NCBI GenBank assembly: GCA_003476475.1
Contig: DMUD01000002.1
Coordinates: 1 to 7,936, forward strand
From: Cytophagales bacterium
Lineage (GTDB): Bacteria > Bacteroidota > Bacteroidia > Cytophagales > UBA9547
Direction: 5' to 3'
Length of the DNA: 7,936 nt
Positions 6,248 through 7,936 of the stretch are shown piece after piece. The translations under genes were made by a program, and so were the position numbers. The notes under the pieces were generated by a model. That model had not been told where the DNA came from. It did not search any database and saw nothing but the letters and a program-made list of their open reading frames with translations. Every line of letters begins with the position of its first letter. Position 1 is the first letter of the stretch.

Positions 6248-6778
6248 ATGAATATCGAAGAACCTATCATCAATCGAGTTTTAAATAGTCCTTTGGTTAC
6301 TTTCGACCTAGAAGACTATTACGAAGAAGGCGAACGAGTGGTGTACGACCTGAAACAAAACCTATTTCAAGGACTGATTTTAAGGGAAAAAGACTTTCGC
6401 GATTTTTTGAAAACCCACGATTGGAGCCAATACCAAGGCCAGCATGTGGCCATCACTTGCACCGAAGACGCCATTGTGCCCACTTGGGCATACATGTTAT
6501 TGGCCATTCAACTACAGCCCTTTGCCAAGACAGTGGTTTATGGAAATTTGGAAAACTTGGAACAAGCCCTATTTCAGCAAGCTCTTTCAAGGGTGAATTT
6601 AGAAACCTTTAGAAACAAAAAAGTGGTAGTGAAAGGCTGTAGTAAAAAACCAGTTCCCGACTATGCCTACGTAGAAATTACACGATTGCTGGTGCCTATT
6701 GCCCAAAGCATTATGTATGGTGAACCTTGCAGCACAGTTCCATTAATGAAGTCTAAAACGGTTATCCAAGGTATTTAA
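6248..6778 (+). CDS. DUF2480 family protein
   Basis: The 176-residue protein agrees along its whole length with the DUF2480 family, which I know from Bacteroidota: IINRV near the start, TFDLEDYYEEGERVVYDLK (18-36), ILREKDFRDFLKTHDWSQY (44-62), ITCTEDAIVPTWAYMLLA (69-86), VVVKGCSKKPVP (126-137) and SIMYGEPCSTVPL (154-166). It has three Cys (71, 131, 161), each inside a strongly patterned motif, which could suit metal binding or redox chemistry, but that is my inference. There is no signal peptide or membrane helix, so it is cytosolic. Length is complete for the family. It appears to be a single-gene transcript, bounded by its own promoter and by the strong terminator at 6864-6892. No biochemical function is known to me. 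Confidence 0.85.
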   Translation: MNIEEPIINRVLNSPLVTFDLEDYYEEGERVVYDLKQNLFQGLILREKDFRDFLKTHDWSQYQGQHVAITCTEDAIVPTWAYMLLAIQLQPFAKTVVYGNLENLEQALFQQALSRVNLETFRNKKVVVKGCSKKPVPDYAYVEITRLLVPIAQSIMYGEPCSTVPLMKSKTVIQGI

Positions 6779-6863
6779 TATTCTTTTAATCGTTGTTTCA
6801 TCACGAAGACTTGGTCTTGTTCTAATTTGGCACATAAAATGTTTAAGTTTGTTTCTCTATAAA

Positions 6864-6892
6864 TAAAATGGCTGGGCTTCCCAGCCATTTTA
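6864..6892. terminator. Strong intrinsic terminator after the DUF2480 gene
   Basis: TAAAATGGCTGGG (6864-6876) pairs perfectly with CCCAGCCATTTTA (6880-6892): 13 bp around the 3-nt loop CTT, with the A-run and T-run forming the base of the stem. It lies 86 bp after the DUF2480 stop and 40 bp before the DUF502 start, so it should end the first transcript. The symmetrical A/T ends would let it work on both strands. Confidence 0.85.
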
Positions 6893-6915
6893 CTTTCTGC
6901 TCTCTCCTATTTTGC

Positions 6916-6923
6916 TACATTTG
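6916..6923 (+). promoter_or_regulatory. -7 element candidate for the DUF502 gene
   Basis: TACATTTG matches TAnnTTTG fully and lies just after the terminator and 8 nt before the ATG at 6932. No TTG is found 17-23 nt upstream; the closest is a CTG at 6897-6899. If used, the transcript would start only a few bases before the start codon (see findings). Confidence 0.45.
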
Positions 6924-6931
6924 TTGAAATC

Positions 6932-7531
6932 ATGCTTATGCAGAATCCTTCAAAATTTGTTCAAGTAATAAGTGACATCACTTCCAGAAAGCTGATACGA
7001 TATTTTCTGCAAGGACTATTATTTGTAGCACCCATTGGCATTACCGCTACCGTAATGTTCAAGATGTTGGCATTTGTCGATGATCTTATCGACATCAACA
7101 TTCCAGGACTTGGCATTCTTATTGTATTCAGTTCTATCACGCTTTTGGGCGCTTTGGCTTCTACTCTATTTGCCAAACCAGTTTTTGACTTAATCGAGAA
7201 TTTGCTCAACCATGTACCCTTTGTAAAAGTCCTATATTCTTCCGTGAAAGACTTTATGGATGCTTTTGTTGGAAAGGACAAAAAATTCACCCAACCCGTT
7301 CTTGTACTCACTGCCCAAGAATCGAACTTGCACATGGTAGGTTTTGTCACAAAAAGCGATTTGCCCGAATTAGGCCTAGAAGGAATGGTAGCCGTATATT
7401 TCCCCCATTCCTATAATTTCAGCGGAAATGTATATTTGGTTTCGAAACAACATATTAAACCCATTCATGCCTCGCCCACCGAAGTAATGAAGTTTGTCGT
7501 TTCAGGTGGCGTTTCAGGGTTGCACCGATAA
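6932..7531 (+). CDS. DUF502 family membrane protein
   Basis: The 199-residue protein fits DUF502. It has a short basic N-terminus (SRKLIRYFLQG, 18-28), a first membrane helix at about 27-48 with the family pattern GLLFVAPIGITATV (28-41), a short acidic loop (DDLIDINIPG), and a second helix at about 58-80. The soluble part begins with the family motif HVPFVKVLYSSVKDF (94-108), then VGFVTKSD (136-143), VAVYFPHSYNFSGNVYLV (153-170) and the closing SPTEVMKFVVSGG (181-193). It sits in the inner membrane, and DUF502 has no settled function that I know of. The start may be ATG 6932 or ATG 6938, two codons later; both keep the first helix intact. It ends 14 bp from the converging gltX gene. Confidence 0.83.
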   Translation: MLMQNPSKFVQVISDITSRKLIRYFLQGLLFVAPIGITATVMFKMLAFVDDLIDINIPGLGILIVFSSITLLGALASTLFAKPVFDLIENLLNHVPFVKVLYSSVKDFMDAFVGKDKKFTQPVLVLTAQESNLHMVGFVTKSDLPELGLEGMVAVYFPHSYNFSGNVYLVSKQHIKPIHASPTEVMKFVVSGGVSGLHR

Positions 7532-7545
7532 TATTTCAACAATTC

Positions 7546-7936
7546 TTAAACCCCTAATTTTTCCAAACCGCTTTTTAAACGCCACAACACTTCTTCTTTT
7601 CCCAACACCTCCATTATCTCCATCAAATCGGGGCCAGAAGTAGCGCCCGTCAAGATAAGGCGAACAGCTGGCATTACTTTGCCCAACTTATAGCCTTTTT
7701 CCTCTATTATGCGATGTGCAAGCTGCTTTACTTCGCCTGCTGCGAATGAGTGAATCAGCGGAATATTATCTAAAAGTTCTTGGGCCAAAATAGCGGCCTC
7801 GGCATTCCATTTTGATTGTACTACTTCTGGCGCAAACGATTTTGGTGCCTCGAAAAAGAATAAGGCTTCTTGCGCTAATTCCTTGTCAAACACCACGCGC
7901 TCTTTCAATAGATTTCCAATCTTCACGGCCTTGTCT
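7546..7936 (-). CDS. gltX: Glutamyl-tRNA synthetase, C-terminal part (5' end beyond window)
   Basis: The open frame enters at the right edge and stops at 7546, showing about the last 129 residues. They match the anticodon-binding helical domain of bacterial glutamyl-tRNA synthetase, which charges tRNA-Glu (or tRNA-Gln in organisms using transamidation). Recognisable stretches are DKAVKIGNLLKERV at the visible start, FFFEAPKSF, and the family's closing AVRLILTGATSGPDLMEIM followed by EVLGKEEVLWRL. The Rossmann catalytic domain with its HIGH and KMSKS motifs lies outside the window. The GTG at 7926 is an internal Val codon and not a start, because the frame continues upstream with family-like D-K-A. 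The stop is 14 bp from that of the DUF502 gene. Confidence 0.9.
   Translation of the reverse strand, partial: DKAVKIGNLLKERVVFDKELAQEALFFFEAPKSFAPEVVQSKWNAEAAILAQELLDNIPLIHSFAAGEVKQLAHRIIEEKGYKLGKVMPAVRLILTGATSGPDLMEIMEVLGKEEVLWRLKSGLEKLGV

Noticed and set aside
6806..6818. Small 5-bp hairpin (AAGAC/GTCTT) after the DUF2480 stop
   Set aside because: Short, AT-containing and without a T-run; the 13-bp stem at 6864-6892 is the real terminator.
6961..7350. 129-codon minus-strand ORF inside the DUF502 gene
   Set aside because: The plus-strand frame has the DUF502 helices and motifs; the reverse translation has none.
7924..7926. GTG as a start codon for a small 126-codon gene
   Set aside because: The frame is open to the window edge with glutamyl-tRNA synthetase-like residues upstream, so this is an internal Val codon.

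Overview
The window looks like ordinary chromosome from a member of the Bacteroidota. Three things point there: proteins of the DUF2480 type, which I know only from that phylum; a lipoprotein whose acidic residues directly after the lipid-anchored Cys resemble a Bacteroidota surface-export signal; and start-proximal sequences matching the phylum's unusual promoter (-7 TAnnTTTG, -33 TTG). The genes have no clear Shine-Dalgarno sequences, which also fits. I cannot resolve a genus. I see no phage, no intact transposase, no CRISPR array and no rRNA or tRNA gene.

Layout, left to right. (1) 1-1264, minus strand: an outer-membrane beta-barrel protein (617-1264) followed 10 bp later by a lipoprotein (606 to the left edge, C-terminus cut off), probably one transcript from a promoter at about 1293-1321. 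(2) 1265-1833: 569 bp of AT-rich sequence with no convincing gene. It holds an orphan stem-loop (1371-1390), an orphan plus-strand promoter-like sequence (1575-1603), a bulged hairpin (1612-1639) and a 138-bp imperfect inverted-repeat element (1671-1808). This is the least explained part of the window. (3) 1834-3597, minus: a complete long-chain acyl-CoA synthetase. (4) 3598-3889: a 292-bp divergent promoter region. (5) 3890-5509, plus: a secreted subtilisin-like (S8) serine protease with a complete Asp-His-Ser triad and a large helical insertion. (6) 5506-6162, minus: a DUF2461 protein, tail-to-tail with the protease and sharing 4 bp of stop codon. (7) 6248-6778, plus: a DUF2480 protein, divergent from DUF2461 across 85 bp. 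(8) A strong terminator (6864-6892), then a DUF502 membrane protein (6932-7531, plus). (9) 7546 to the right edge, minus: the C-terminal part of glutamyl-tRNA synthetase (gltX).

The genes do not form one pathway. Orientation changes almost every gene, so most are probably transcribed alone; only the barrel/lipoprotein pair looks like an operon. Functions are envelope (barrel, lipoprotein, secreted protease, DUF502), lipid activation (acyl-CoA synthetase), translation (gltX) and two conserved cytosolic proteins of unknown role. I found no clear new multi-gene system. The best lead is the structured intergenic region at 1575-1808, which could be a small RNA, a non-autonomous mobile repeat or a transcript end.
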